64,000 nucleotides of DNA. Source: Nostoc sp. XA010 (lineage in GTDB: Bacteria > Cyanobacteriota > Cyanobacteriia > Cyanobacteriales > Nostocaceae). Made by a program: the position numbers and the translations under genes. The stretch is from NCBI RefSeq assembly GCF_020829625.1, contig NZ_JAIVFX010000008.1, positions 124,001 through 188,000 of the forward strand, in the 5' to 3' direction. Under the pieces are notes generated by a model that saw only the letters and a list, made by a program, of their open reading frames with translations, was not told the DNA's origin and did not search any database. Shown piece after piece: positions 46,378-55,407 of the stretch. The stretch's first letter is position 1; the number at the start of each line of letters is the position of its first letter.

Positions 46378-47172
46378 ATGCAGGAAAAGTATACTCCAGG
46401 CTATTCAAGTAATGCGACGAATTTCATGGCAAAACGCAGCTTAGATACTCATGGTGCGTTTTTCAAGCCTTATTTACGTCCAGGGATGAAATTGTTAGAT
46501 TGCGGTTGCGGGCCTGGGACGATCGCTTTGGGTTTAGCAAAAGCGATCGCTCCTGGTACGCTTACAGGTATCGATCGCGAAGCTTCTCAAATCCAGATAG
46601 CTGCTGAGACTGCTTTTACCCAAGGTGTTAGTAATGCTAATTTTCTGGAGGCGAATATTTATGCTTTACCCTTCCCGGATAACTCATTTGATGCAATCTT
46701 TTCCCATGCACTGTTTGAGCATCTCCAAGAACCGACGCAGGCGTTACGAGAACTGTGGCGAGTTTTGAAACCGGGGGGAATTGTTGGGCTTCGTAGTCCT
46801 GACTGGGGCGGGTTTTTGATTGCGCCGTCTACACCAGAACTGGAAAAAGCATTATCTTATTACAAGTGCCTCCAGCAGCAAAATTCTGGTAATCCTTACG
46901 TAGGCAGAGAGTTACGCGCCTTGCTGCGCCAAAGTGGGTTTACTAATATCAAAGTTTCGGCTTCTTATGAATGTTATGAGCCGTTGAGTGAAGCTACAGA
47001 ATATTTGGCGCTGTTCATTGAGGCTTCTGCAAAGGTGGATGGAACTGTAGAGAAAGGTTGGACTGATGAGCAATCGCTTACAGCAATGAGTCGTGCTTTA
47101 CGAGAATGGAGTCAGCACCCAGATGGATTTTTTGCTGCTGCTTGGTGTGAAGTTGTGGGAGAAAAACTTTGA
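46378..47172 (+). CDS. Class I SAM-dependent methyltransferase
   Basis: 264 residues from the ATG at 46378, which has CAGGGAA upstream; an in-frame extension to 46279 is hydrophobic and unrelated and is rejected. SAM-binding motif I LLDCGCGPGTIALGLA, then ALPFPDNSFDAIFSHALFEH and LRELWRVLKPGGIVGLRSPD (Methyltransf_11/UbiE-like). Acceptor unknown. Divergent from a LysR gene, a common sign of an inducible detoxification or small-molecule modification gene. Confidence 0.9.
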   Translation: MQEKYTPGYSSNATNFMAKRSLDTHGAFFKPYLRPGMKLLDCGCGPGTIALGLAKAIAPGTLTGIDREASQIQIAAETAFTQGVSNANFLEANIYALPFPDNSFDAIFSHALFEHLQEPTQALRELWRVLKPGGIVGLRSPDWGGFLIAPSTPELEKALSYYKCLQQQNSGNPYVGRELRALLRQSGFTNIKVSASYECYEPLSEATEYLALFIEASAKVDGTVEKGWTDEQSLTAMSRALREWSQHPDGFFAAAWCEVVGEKL

Positions 47173-47634
47173 GCGAAACTTATACAGGTGCAAAGTTTAG
47201 TTGCCAGCCTCTGTGCTATATTTATTCGCTTTTAAATACGGTAGTTTAAGGTTTTACTTGTATTTTCAAAAGTATCAGATGCTATGTATAAAGTATCTAA
47301 CCTTGGCTTCAGCTTTCAATTTTGATTTAAAATCCTGCCAGTATACTTAGTTTAGTGAGAAATCAATTCAAACTAGAAGAAAATATTAAAATTTCACTAA
47401 CTGGCTAAGATTTGAAAAATAGTGATTTTTGCTTCTTTAATAATTAACAAGAGTCCTTCAGAAAATATCATTCACAGCGCCGAACGATCATCTATTTTTC
47501 CTATCTTCAATGCCCAATACCCTAATTGCATACTTCTATGCGATCGGAAGTAGCCACACCAACCTAAACAACTACCTCTAGCAGGTTAAACTAGGTCTGG
47601 TAACAGCTGCTCCACCGTTCCTTATGAGGCTTTT
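47173..47634. other. 462-bp gap
   Basis: AT-rich, no gene or structured repeat recognised. TTATGAGGCTTTT right before 47635 gives the ribosome binding site of the next gene. Confidence 0.5.
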
Positions 47635-48192
47635 ATGGGAGCTAACCTCAAACAGATTGCCAACTATTTAGACAACCTTGGTTGGGACTACCGTTTTGAT
47701 GATGAAGAAGACCGAATTATAACAGGTGTGGAGGCTGATAACTTAGAAGATTTTCTAATAGTTGTTCAGTTGGATGAAGAGGGAAAATTTTTCCGGGTAT
47801 TTGCCCCTCAAGTTCTGGCAGGAATTCAAGACCATCCTCACAAGGGAGTTATCCTACAGACAATGCTTGCCATTTCCTGGGAAACCAAAATGTTGCAATG
47901 GGAATATGACCCATCTGATGGCGAAATTCGTGCCATTATTGAGTTTCCTTTAGAAGACTCGATTCTTACAGAAAAACAATTTCACCGTTGTCTTAGTGGG
48001 TTAATCCAGATTGTGGATAGCATAGCAATACCTCGCCTGAAAGAAGTTATGGCAACAGGTTTTGATCCGGGGAATATAGAACTTGGCGAAAGACTGTTAC
48101 TCAGTATCCAAGAAGAAGCCCCAGGATTGCTAGATTTGTTAGAAAAGGCAATGGAAGCGCGAAAAAAGCGAGGAAGTTTTAAGGGCGAGTGA
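47635..48192 (+). CDS. YbjN-like / secretion-chaperone-fold protein
   Basis: 185 residues. Fold cues: LKQIANYLDNLGWDYRFDDE, DNLEDFLIVVQLDEEGKFFR, and LQTMLAISWETKMLQWEYDP, GEIRAIIEFPLEDSILTEKQ, as in YbjN/type III chaperone-like proteins; a helical C-terminal tail (LLDLLEKAMEARKKRGS). Cyanobacterial orthologues are common, function unknown. The DUF3318 gene follows 79 bp later in the same direction. Confidence 0.75.
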   Translation: MGANLKQIANYLDNLGWDYRFDDEEDRIITGVEADNLEDFLIVVQLDEEGKFFRVFAPQVLAGIQDHPHKGVILQTMLAISWETKMLQWEYDPSDGEIRAIIEFPLEDSILTEKQFHRCLSGLIQIVDSIAIPRLKEVMATGFDPGNIELGERLLLSIQEEAPGLLDLLEKAMEARKKRGSFKGE

Positions 48193-48271
48193 GACGGATC
48201 ATCACTTAAATAGCTATACTCCAAAGTGATACCCTCACTATATAAACTGAAATTTTCTGGGGCTGGATATT

Positions 48272-48916
48272 ATGACATCCTATGCAACCTCCTCTGCCAA
48301 AGCGGAAATGAGTGAACTACGGCGGTTGAAAGGCTTATTACCGCCAGAATTACAGAGCTGGGTCACGGTTGAAGGCACAACTGAGGTCAATCCACCCCTG
48401 GTTCGTTGCGAAGAAATTGGTAAAGACCAGGTAGAAATTCAAATTGACTTGGTGAAATGGGATGCCCTCGCAATGGATCAGCGTAATCTGCTGTTCTGGC
48501 ATGAAGTTGCTCGCGTTCAAAATGACACAATTCCTAAAGATGGTTGGGAAATGGCAGCACTAGCCATCGGTTTAGGTGGTGCTGTAGGCGAATTGTGGGT
48601 ACAAGATGGATTGCTTCTGGTGTTAGCTTTGTCGCTGTGTGGCGTGTCAGGCTGGCGATTGTACCAAAAGAATAGTGGGGAAAAGCAACTGAGAGAATTG
48701 ATCAATGCTGATGAGAAAGCGATCGCTTTGGCAACTCGGTTTGGTTATAGCCTCCCCAATGCCTACAAGAGTCTAGGTAGCGCCTTGAAAACCCTGATTG
48801 ATAATACTCCTAGTAAGCGCCAACGGTCGAAATACGAAGCAAGGCTCTCTGCCCTCAAACGCAGTGCTAATAAGGCAAAAGCTAAATCCAAAACTCCAGA
48901 CGAGGGCGTACTGTAG
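48272..48916 (+). CDS. DUF3318 membrane protein (copy 2) with an HE..R motif
   Basis: 214 residues. MSELRRLKGLLPPELQSWVT at the start, then QRNLLFWHEVARVQNDTIPK with His77-Glu78 and Arg81, a membrane hairpin (about 94-130) and LRELINADEKAIALATRFGY with Glu142 and Asp147. This order (HExxH-like helix, membrane hairpin, E...AD helix) is that of HtpX/M48 proteases, but the second His is Arg. The basic tail (KRSANKAKAKSKTP) would be cytoplasmic. Paralogous to 18422-19024. A terminator follows. Confidence 0.82.
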   Translation: MTSYATSSAKAEMSELRRLKGLLPPELQSWVTVEGTTEVNPPLVRCEEIGKDQVEIQIDLVKWDALAMDQRNLLFWHEVARVQNDTIPKDGWEMAALAIGLGGAVGELWVQDGLLLVLALSLCGVSGWRLYQKNSGEKQLRELINADEKAIALATRFGYSLPNAYKSLGSALKTLIDNTPSKRQRSKYEARLSALKRSANKAKAKSKTPDEGVL

Positions 48917-49020
48917 AAACCAGAAATTAGGTTGGGTGGATATTGCTCACTCCACACAATACCTAAATCAAGGTGAGTTCGATCAAACTCTCCCTGCTTT
49001 GAACTAAAGTTCGAGTCTGC

Positions 49021-49050
49021 CCCTCTCCAACTCGGAGAGGGACAGTTTTT
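49021..49050 (+). terminator. Terminator after the DUF3318 gene
   Basis: CCCTCTCC (49021-49028), loop AACTC, GGAGAGGG (49034-49041), then ACAGTTTTT. Perfect 8-bp stem about 105 bp after the stop. Confidence 0.75.
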
Positions 49051-49483
49051 CATATCAAAACCTTTTAGGGTTATTTGGATTGGGCTAATTAGACGGTAAT
49101 CAGTAAATTGAAAAGTTTTTTATATTTTTATAACCCATACTACATCAGGATTTCAGCTAAACACCCGTTTCACCAACCCCTACGTATAAACACTAAGTTG
49201 CCAAAGATAGTTTATTATAACGACAGAATAATTTTGTAAAAAGTAAAGCTCGCTTCCCAGGTAAATTCAATTATCAAACAAGGTAGTAAACTACCCCATC
49301 TTGTCTTGTGTGCGACACGTTGCACGAAGGCTGAAGATAGCGCTTTGTCCCAGATTTCACAGCCTGTCGGAAAACTAACTAAGTTGTCCTTCCAATAAAC
49401 AAGGCAATCCCCGAAACTTCGGGCTGATTAATGGACAATTCCAAAGCTGCAATGTTTAACTCCCCTATAGATAATGAAGGTTT
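49051..49483. other. 433-bp gap with possible structured leader
   Basis: No gene. GTGTGCGACAC and GTGCGACACGTTGCAC (about 49309-49325) and CCCGAAACTTCGGG (about 49411-49424) are small hairpins in GC-richer DNA, unlike the AT-rich flanks. Either a 5' leader of the operon at 49484 or a small RNA; not matched to any family I know. Confidence 0.4.
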
Positions 49484-50737
49484 ATGACTGTTACCCCTGC
49501 TCGAATATGTATTCTGGGTGGTGGATTTGCTGGGATATACACTGCCTTGCACTTAGAGAAATTGTCTTGGAAGCGATCGCCAAAACCCCAGATTACTCTG
49601 GTAGATCAAAATGATCGCTTTCTATTTACACCATTCCTCTACGAGTTACTTACCCAAGAACTCCAGCTATGGGAAATTGCACCTCCTTATTTGAAATTGC
49701 TGCTAGGTACTAATATTCAGTTTTGTCGAGGTGTAGTAGAGCAGATTGATCTCAATAATTGCCAAGTGCAATTGCAAGATGGGCAAGTTTTGACCTATGA
49801 CCGCCTTGTTTTGGCAATTGGAAGAGAAGCCTCGTTAGAAATGGTTCCTGGTGCTGCTACTCATGCTTTCTCCTTTCGCACACTAGCTGATGCAGAACGG
49901 CTTGATGAACAACTGCGATCTCTAGAAGCTTCTGACCAGCCAATTATTCGAATAGCGATCGCAGGTGGTGGCCCAAGTGGTGTAGAGTTAGCGGGCAAGC
50001 TTGCTGACCGCTTGCAGGATCGAGGTCACATACACCTCATCGAACGAGGGGAACAACTTTTAAAGTCTTTCACAACCTTTAGCCAAAGAACAGCCCATCG
50101 GGCATTAGCAGAGCGTCAAGTAAAAATAGACCTCAAAACCAACATTCAATCTATTGGTTCTGACTTCATTATCCTGGAACATCAGGGTAACATCAAAACA
50201 CTCCCTATAGACTTGGTGCTTTGGACTGCTGGGACTTGCGTTAGCCGCTCATTGCAGGATCTTAATTACCAACAAAATAGTCAAGGTCAACTGTTGACTC
50301 GTCCTACACTACAACTTGTGGATCATCCGGAAGTCTTTGCTCTGGGAGATTTAGCCGATATCCGTGAGCGACGAGGAAAACAAATCCCCACCACAGCCCA
50401 AGCCGCTTATCAACAGGCAAGCTGTGCAGCTTATAACCTCCGAGCGTCTCTCACAAAGCGATCTCTGCGCTACTTTCACTATCTCCATCTGGGAGAAATG
50501 CTCACTCTGGGCACAAACACAGCGATCGTCTCTAGCCTCGGCTTCATCAATTTGAAGGGACGTTTAGCCCACATTACTCGCCGATTAGTTTATCTGCTGC
50601 TGCGAATGCCAACCCTCAAACACCGCTTTCAAGTCGGTAAGTATTGGCTAGTCAGATTATTTCATGGTATTACTAACCAAGATTTGCACAACAATTATTC
50701 AAAACTTAATAAAAGTAAAGTTAAACAACATAAGTAA
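49484..50737 (+). CDS. NDH-2-like NAD(P)H:quinone oxidoreductase
   Basis: 417-residue flavoprotein of the type II NADH dehydrogenase family. FAD site ICILGGGFAGIYTALHLEKL, second Rossmann site RIAIAGGGPSGVELAGKLAD for NAD(P)H, LVLWTAGT and the FAD-closing HPEVFALGDLADI, then IPTTAQAAYQQASCAAYNLR. C-terminal RRLVYLLLRMPTLKHRFQVG is the amphipathic membrane anchor. These enzymes reduce quinones at the membrane without pumping protons. The HTTM-DCC1 gene follows 35 bp downstream with its own GGAGG, so the two form one transcript. Confidence 0.9.
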   Translation: MTVTPARICILGGGFAGIYTALHLEKLSWKRSPKPQITLVDQNDRFLFTPFLYELLTQELQLWEIAPPYLKLLLGTNIQFCRGVVEQIDLNNCQVQLQDGQVLTYDRLVLAIGREASLEMVPGAATHAFSFRTLADAERLDEQLRSLEASDQPIIRIAIAGGGPSGVELAGKLADRLQDRGHIHLIERGEQLLKSFTTFSQRTAHRALAERQVKIDLKTNIQSIGSDFIILEHQGNIKTLPIDLVLWTAGTCVSRSLQDLNYQQNSQGQLLTRPTLQLVDHPEVFALGDLADIRERRGKQIPTTAQAAYQQASCAAYNLRASLTKRSLRYFHYLHLGEMLTLGTNTAIVSSLGFINLKGRLAHITRRLVYLLLRMPTLKHRFQVGKYWLVRLFHGITNQDLHNNYSKLNKSKVKQHK

Positions 50738-50772
50738 AAACTCAAATCTTCAGCAGTGGAGGTATTAATTTT

Positions 50773-52737
50773 ATGGAATCAAACACATCTTTAAAGGAAC
50801 AAGTAGAGAGCCTGTATAAATATCACAAAACTGTATTTTTTCATGCATATTTTGCTATTGTATGGCCTATAGCTATTTGGTTGATATATCTTATATTTCC
50901 CAATCAAATAGCAACTAGAATCCAATTTTCAAGAATCATCTTCATTGGTATTTGTATTCAAATCTTGGTTTTGGGAGTCCAGAAACGTACTAATGTCGTA
51001 AAAATAATTAGAGAATATTTCGCAGGAACAACATATCCCATCAACCTGGCTATATTTCGGATATTTTTATTTGGAACTATATTTGGGGAAGTTAATCACA
51101 ATTTCTCTAAAGTTGTGTGGCTAAGTCAATTCCCTAAAGACCTTTTGTTTATACCTTTAGGTTCAAGGTGGCTATTTTCTCATATTCCAATAAATGCAGC
51201 ACTAACTCAGACAGCTTGTTGGCTATTAATTATTTGTTCATTTACAGCCATGATTGGGCTTTTTACTCGTACCTCAGCATGGCTGACCGTAATCTTCAGT
51301 TTCTACGTTCTGGGTATTCCCCAATTTTTTGGTAAAGTTGACCACTACCATCATTTATTATGGTTTGCTGCGATTCTCGGTCTTAGTCGATGTGCCGATG
51401 TGTTGTCATTAGATGCTATTTTCATGGCCTGGAAACGAGCCGATCGCGGCCAAATGGAACCTCCTGGTCTTTCTAGAGTTTATGCATTACCGTTACGTTT
51501 CATCTGGATTTTATTTGGGATCATTTATTTCTTTCCAGGATTTCATAAATTATGGACATCCGGTTTTGATTGGGCATTCAGTGACAATCTCAAGTATCAA
51601 ATATTTTCCAAATGGCTTGAGTGGTATCAAGTAGATGGCTGGAACCCGCTTTTAAGATTAGATGGATATCCAGTCTTATCTCGCCTGTCAGCTATTGGCT
51701 CAATCTTTTTGGAATTAGGTTTTATTTTTCTAATATTCTTACCTGCAACTAGATACATAGCAGCTTTTGGAGGGCTGCTTTTGCATAATATGATTGGTCT
51801 AGTAATGCATATTAAATTCTTACTTCTCCAAACTTGCTACGTGGCTTTCTTTGATTGGTATGCTATTTTTAGATGGATAGGGAATCGGCTTTTTCCCATA
51901 GACATGTATGTTGCATACGACGGAAATTGCAAACTTTGTCGTCGGACAATTGCAAGTTTAAAAGTCTTTGATATTTTTGGCCGATTAACATTTGTCAATG
52001 CGCTGAATAATGAAGCCCTAACCACCCACAATCTTCTTTGGTTAGACTACCAGGCCCTATTGGCTGATATGCACGTAGTTCTCCAAAGAAAGTCATGGAA
52101 GGGTTACTATGCCTATCGTGTTTTAGCACCACGCATACCCATTTTCTGGCTGATTTTACCTTTGCTGTATGTGTGGCCTATACCAGAGATTGGTAAACGT
52201 ATTTATCGGCGTGTTGCTGATTCTCGTACTTGTAGTCGGCCTCAAGCTGAGATTCCTGAAACTAAAAAACGAAATTTCCAACTGCCGATTTATTCGCAAG
52301 TACTGACAGTTTTCGCTGTTTCATTAATTATTGGCAATAGCGTACTGGGTTTAAGTGGAAGAACAGGGGCTTGGCCACTTGCCTGCTATCCAACGTTTTC
52401 GGAAATTTTAGGTCCCCAAGTAGAAAGTCTGGAAATTGTTCCTGTAAGTGCAACGGGTGCGCTTCTCAGCTTTGATTTAAGAGACTTCAAGAAAAAAATG
52501 GGGCCTGTAAAGTTTAATTCCTTAGCTAGGAATGTTTTTTACCCAATTAAAAAGGCGAAAACTGCAATTGAGAAAGAGCAACAGGTCAGTTCCCTCTGGG
52601 AAACAATTAGCCGTAATTACCCCACTATCGAGCAAGTAAAATCAGTTCAATTTTATAACGCTACACTATGGAGTGATCCCGAAAAGCGATCAGAGAATCC
52701 GGTTGCTCGCTCACTAATTTATGAACTGAAATTTTGA
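50773..52737 (+). CDS. HTTM (vitamin K carboxylase-like) membrane protein fused to a DCC1 thiol-redox domain
   Basis: 654 residues. Residues about 30-375 hold roughly eight membrane helices of the HTTM family, related to the membrane part of vitamin K-dependent gamma-carboxylase: FGKVDHYHHLLWFAAILGLS (His191, His193, His194), LSLDAIF and YFFPGFHKLWTSGFDW with Lys259. The block GxxKL aligns by eye with the catalytic Lys region of the human carboxylase (GVKKL). Residues about 380-495 are a DCC1/DUF393 thioredoxin-like domain with YDGNCKLCRR (Cys386, Cys389). One more helix and a 130-residue C-terminal domain follow. The upstream gene is an NDH-2-like quinone reductase. Confidence 0.85.
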   Translation: MESNTSLKEQVESLYKYHKTVFFHAYFAIVWPIAIWLIYLIFPNQIATRIQFSRIIFIGICIQILVLGVQKRTNVVKIIREYFAGTTYPINLAIFRIFLFGTIFGEVNHNFSKVVWLSQFPKDLLFIPLGSRWLFSHIPINAALTQTACWLLIICSFTAMIGLFTRTSAWLTVIFSFYVLGIPQFFGKVDHYHHLLWFAAILGLSRCADVLSLDAIFMAWKRADRGQMEPPGLSRVYALPLRFIWILFGIIYFFPGFHKLWTSGFDWAFSDNLKYQIFSKWLEWYQVDGWNPLLRLDGYPVLSRLSAIGSIFLELGFIFLIFLPATRYIAAFGGLLLHNMIGLVMHIKFLLLQTCYVAFFDWYAIFRWIGNRLFPIDMYVAYDGNCKLCRRTIASLKVFDIFGRLTFVNALNNEALTTHNLLWLDYQALLADMHVVLQRKSWKGYYAYRVLAPRIPIFWLILPLLYVWPIPEIGKRIYRRVADSRTCSRPQAEIPETKKRNFQLPIYSQVLTVFAVSLIIGNSVLGLSGRTGAWPLACYPTFSEILGPQVESLEIVPVSATGALLSFDLRDFKKKMGPVKFNSLARNVFYPIKKAKTAIEKEQQVSSLWETISRNYPTIEQVKSVQFYNATLWSDPEKRSENPVARSLIYELKF

Positions 52738-53056
52738 CACTCCCCGGCGTGAACGCACGGTGATTCTTGAATCTTGTGGGGTGGGCAGCGTTCGACTGAG
52801 CGCTCACGGCGAAGTCCTGCCCGCCCAGTATATGCAATTCAAATGTAGAACAGCTTAAATCAGTTTGAATGCCAGCACTTTCCTTGTGTGGCAAGTATCT
52901 GGGCGAAGTTTTATAAAAGCTTGTAATTAAGCGATCGCCTGTTGAATAATTTCTCTGTGAGCGTTGGAGAAATATCCTTCAAAAAGTATTTTGCTTTTAA
53001 CTGCCTTTCATACAATCTTACTTTTTTCTTGACTACATCTTTATCAAACTCAAATT
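52738..53056. other. Gap between converging genes with a dispersed repeat
   Basis: 52776-52844 is a repeat starting CTTGTGGGGTGGGCAGCG and ending GCCCGCCCAGTATATGCAAT, related to that at 14998-15043 but interrupted by TTCGACTGAGCGCTCACGGC and CGAAG. No gene or clear terminator seen otherwise. Confidence 0.55.
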
Positions 53057-53854
53057 TTACAGCTGGTTCAGCATTTTATGCGTCTGAGGGATCACACGTA
53101 CATGCTTGAGAAAGCCCTTCATCAAAGCTTGCCACGTTAAAACTTGATCAGCCGTAGGGGCAAACACAGGTATTGAGGAGAATTGTTCAGATACTGCTAA
53201 AGGCGTAACAGGTTGTAAAAATACTGAGATATCTGGACTAACCTCTGCCACCAACAAAGCTGAACGTTCCAACTCGGCTGGATCTGTGTTTTGAGACACA
53301 ATTATCTTGACAAAAACATTTAAATATGAGTCAAGACATAATTGGAGAAATTTAGCATGTTCTTGCCAATGACTTTCGCCGCTAACACTGGGCAATTTTA
53401 AATCCATACCTACAGAGTCTAAGTAAGGGAGAATCATTGCCAGTTGTTCTGGGCGATGTCCGCCAGTTTCTAAGTATATAGGTAGACCAGTTATGGCTCG
53501 CACTTCGGGTAGAAACTGGGTTAAAAATGGGGCATGAAGAAGTGGTTCGCCTCCAGTTAAGCTAATGCTATCGTGTAGAGAAGGTACATTTTGTCGTTCA
53601 ACCCATTCAATTAGTGTGGGTAAAAAGACAGGGTTAGAGTGGATTTCAAAGTCGCGCAATCCAGGCGATCGCTCTATCCGACAACTAGCAGGTGCATTCC
53701 AAGTGTGGACACTATCACAAAACTGACAGCGCAAATCACACAAAGCAAAACGAATAAATATCTGACGCGTCCCTACATTTAGTCCTTCCCCTTGAATGGC
53801 AGAAAAGATTTCAATTAGGCGTGCGGTAGGTGTAACCGTATTTTTAGCAATCAT
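53057..53854 (-). CDS. queE: 7-carboxy-7-deazaguanine synthase QueE
   Basis: Radical SAM enzyme of queuosine/7-deazaguanine synthesis. 265 residues: EIFSAIQGEGLNVGTRQIFI is the family start, then FALCDLRCQFCD with Cys39, Cys43 and Cys46 (CxxxCxxC) for the [4Fe-4S] cluster, ISLTGGEPLLHAPFL (GGE motif) and SVGMDLKLPSVSGE. Longer than the short bacterial QueE, as in other cyanobacteria. No queC/queD/queF nearby. It is divergent from the sugar transferase gene. Confidence 0.9.
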   Translation of the reverse strand: MIAKNTVTPTARLIEIFSAIQGEGLNVGTRQIFIRFALCDLRCQFCDSVHTWNAPASCRIERSPGLRDFEIHSNPVFLPTLIEWVERQNVPSLHDSISLTGGEPLLHAPFLTQFLPEVRAITGLPIYLETGGHRPEQLAMILPYLDSVGMDLKLPSVSGESHWQEHAKFLQLCLDSYLNVFVKIIVSQNTDPAELERSALLVAEVSPDISVFLQPVTPLAVSEQFSSIPVFAPTADQVLTWQALMKGFLKHVRVIPQTHKMLNQL

Positions 53855-54052
53855 TTGATGAGAGCAACGCGATCGCGCTGCGGCGGCACAACAACAAGGA
53901 TCTTTTTTGGCTTCTTGTTCTATTGTGAATCGTCGCTAGCGATCTCCAATCTCAGCCCCGGTAAATCGCAATTAGTCCTTATTACTACTGATTCCAATAT
54001 TAGGTTAGGTAATTTTCTAGGACAAAGTAATGTTTGGCAGATTACATTATAC

Positions 54053-55102
54053 ATGGCAACGAAAGTGCAGAGCTTCATGACTAGCCAACCGACAGAGGTC
54101 GATTTTCCAGTTAATTCCCTAAACGACACGGCTATAGTGCAGATGCCTAAGCGGTTGAGCGTGCTGGAGGCTTTAGGCTTTAAGCAAACCTGCCAAAGCT
54201 TAATCCAGCCCAATTCACATCCTAAGCAAATCATCATTGACTTTCACCAAACTACTTTTATGGATAGTAGTGGCTTAGGTGCCCTGGTCAGTAATTTTAA
54301 ATACTCTCAGACTCAAGGGATTACATTAACACTGCGAAATGTAACACCTCAAGTAATGGCAGTCCTAAAACTCACAGGATTGGATCAGGTTTTTCCCTTT
54401 GAGCTTGTAAATGATGGGTCGCTAATAAAACAGAAAGACTTATTAGATAATCGCAAGACAACTTCCCGTAAAGTAGAGCAATTACCCACTACTCACCCTT
54501 CTGTGGCATCTTGGATGAAACGGTTGTTAGACATTGTGGGGTCAGTGATCGGTTTATTAATTACAGGAGTTTTATTTATTCCGATTGCGATCGCTATTCA
54601 AATTAATGATCCCGGGCCGATTTTCTTTAGTCAAATCCGTTGTGGTTGGATGGGGAAACGGTTTAAGATTTGGAAATTCCGCTCTATGTGTGTGGATGCA
54701 GAAGCGAAGAAATCCCAAGTTCAAAACCAAGTGCAAGGTGCTTTTTTCAAGAATGAGAATGACCCCAGAATTACCAAAATAGGGCGCTTTTTACGGCGAA
54801 CTAGTCTTGATGAATTACCCCAATTTTGGAACGTCCTCAAAGGAGAGATGAGCTTAGTAGGTACTCGACCACCTACACCCGATGAAGTGGAACGCTACGA
54901 AGTACCGGAGTGGCAACGTTTAGATGTTAAACCTGGTATGACTGGCGAATGGCAAGTAAACGGGCGTTCTACAGTCCGTAGTTTTGAAGATGTAATTCGT
55001 CTGGATTTGCAGTATCAAAAAAATTGGAGTTTGGTGTACGATTTAAAGCTAATTTTCAAAACTATAGCTATTCTGTTTAATAGAAACAGTGGTGCTGTTT
55101 AG
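54053..55102 (+). CDS. STAS domain fused to a bacterial sugar transferase (WcaJ/ExoY-type)
   Basis: 349 residues from ATG 54053. An open extension to 53855 is low-quality and overlaps the queE promoter, so it is rejected. Residues about 20-120 form a STAS domain (IIIDFHQTTFMDSSGLGALV, the phosphoserine-site DSSG of anti-sigma antagonists). Then one membrane helix (LLDIVGSVIGLLITGVLFIP) and the sugar transferase: NDPGPIFFSQIRCGWMGKRF, KIWKFRSM, RRTSLDELPQFWNVLKGEMS, LVGTRPPTPDEV and KPGMTGEWQVNGRS. It puts the first sugar-phosphate on undecaprenyl phosphate to start exopolysaccharide. A STAS switch on such an enzyme suggests control by a partner-switching kinase. Confidence 0.9.
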   Translation: MATKVQSFMTSQPTEVDFPVNSLNDTAIVQMPKRLSVLEALGFKQTCQSLIQPNSHPKQIIIDFHQTTFMDSSGLGALVSNFKYSQTQGITLTLRNVTPQVMAVLKLTGLDQVFPFELVNDGSLIKQKDLLDNRKTTSRKVEQLPTTHPSVASWMKRLLDIVGSVIGLLITGVLFIPIAIAIQINDPGPIFFSQIRCGWMGKRFKIWKFRSMCVDAEAKKSQVQNQVQGAFFKNENDPRITKIGRFLRRTSLDELPQFWNVLKGEMSLVGTRPPTPDEVERYEVPEWQRLDVKPGMTGEWQVNGRSTVRSFEDVIRLDLQYQKNWSLVYDLKLIFKTIAILFNRNSGAV

Positions 55103-55160
55103 CTAACTACCCTTATTCACAATTTTTTGTTAACTCCTAATCACAATAATTGTTAAATAC

Positions 55161-55186
55161 ACCCAAGCCTATGTTTAGGCTTGGGT
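55161..55186 (+). terminator. Terminator of the sugar transferase gene
   Basis: ACCCAAGCCTA (55161-55171), loop TGTT, TAGGCTTGGGT (55176-55186), then AAATTTTAG. Perfect 11-bp stem 58 bp after the stop. Confidence 0.8.
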
Positions 55187-55209
55187 AAATTTTAGGTTCA
55201 CCTAGAGTA

Positions 55210-55390
55210 CTAGGCGACTGTTAGCCAATTTTAGATTTTAGATTGACCATATTGATGAATCATCTTTCTTGAAACAAAGATGTTTATTTATTTTTGATCC
55301 CAGCTTAAAATTGGGAGCTTGAAACCAAGTTTAAATTTTGGATTTTGAATTATTCAATCCAAAATCCAAAATCTAAAATCTAAAATTTGG
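55210..55390. repeat. AAAATCTAAAATCC-type short repeats
   Basis: Runs of TTTTAGATTTTAGATTG near 55227 and CCAAAATCCAAAATCTAAAA near 55358-55386 in opposite sense, with AAATTTTGGATTTTGAATTA between. The two can fold on each other. Similar runs lie at 42340-42445 before chlN. Confidence 0.55.
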
Positions 55391-55407
55391 TAATCTTCTG
55401 CATCAGA

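Noticed and set aside
53855..54052. In-frame N-terminal extension of the STAS-sugar transferase
   Set aside because: The extra 66 residues have no domain, overlap the queE promoter and make no signal peptide; ATG 54053 fits the STAS start.
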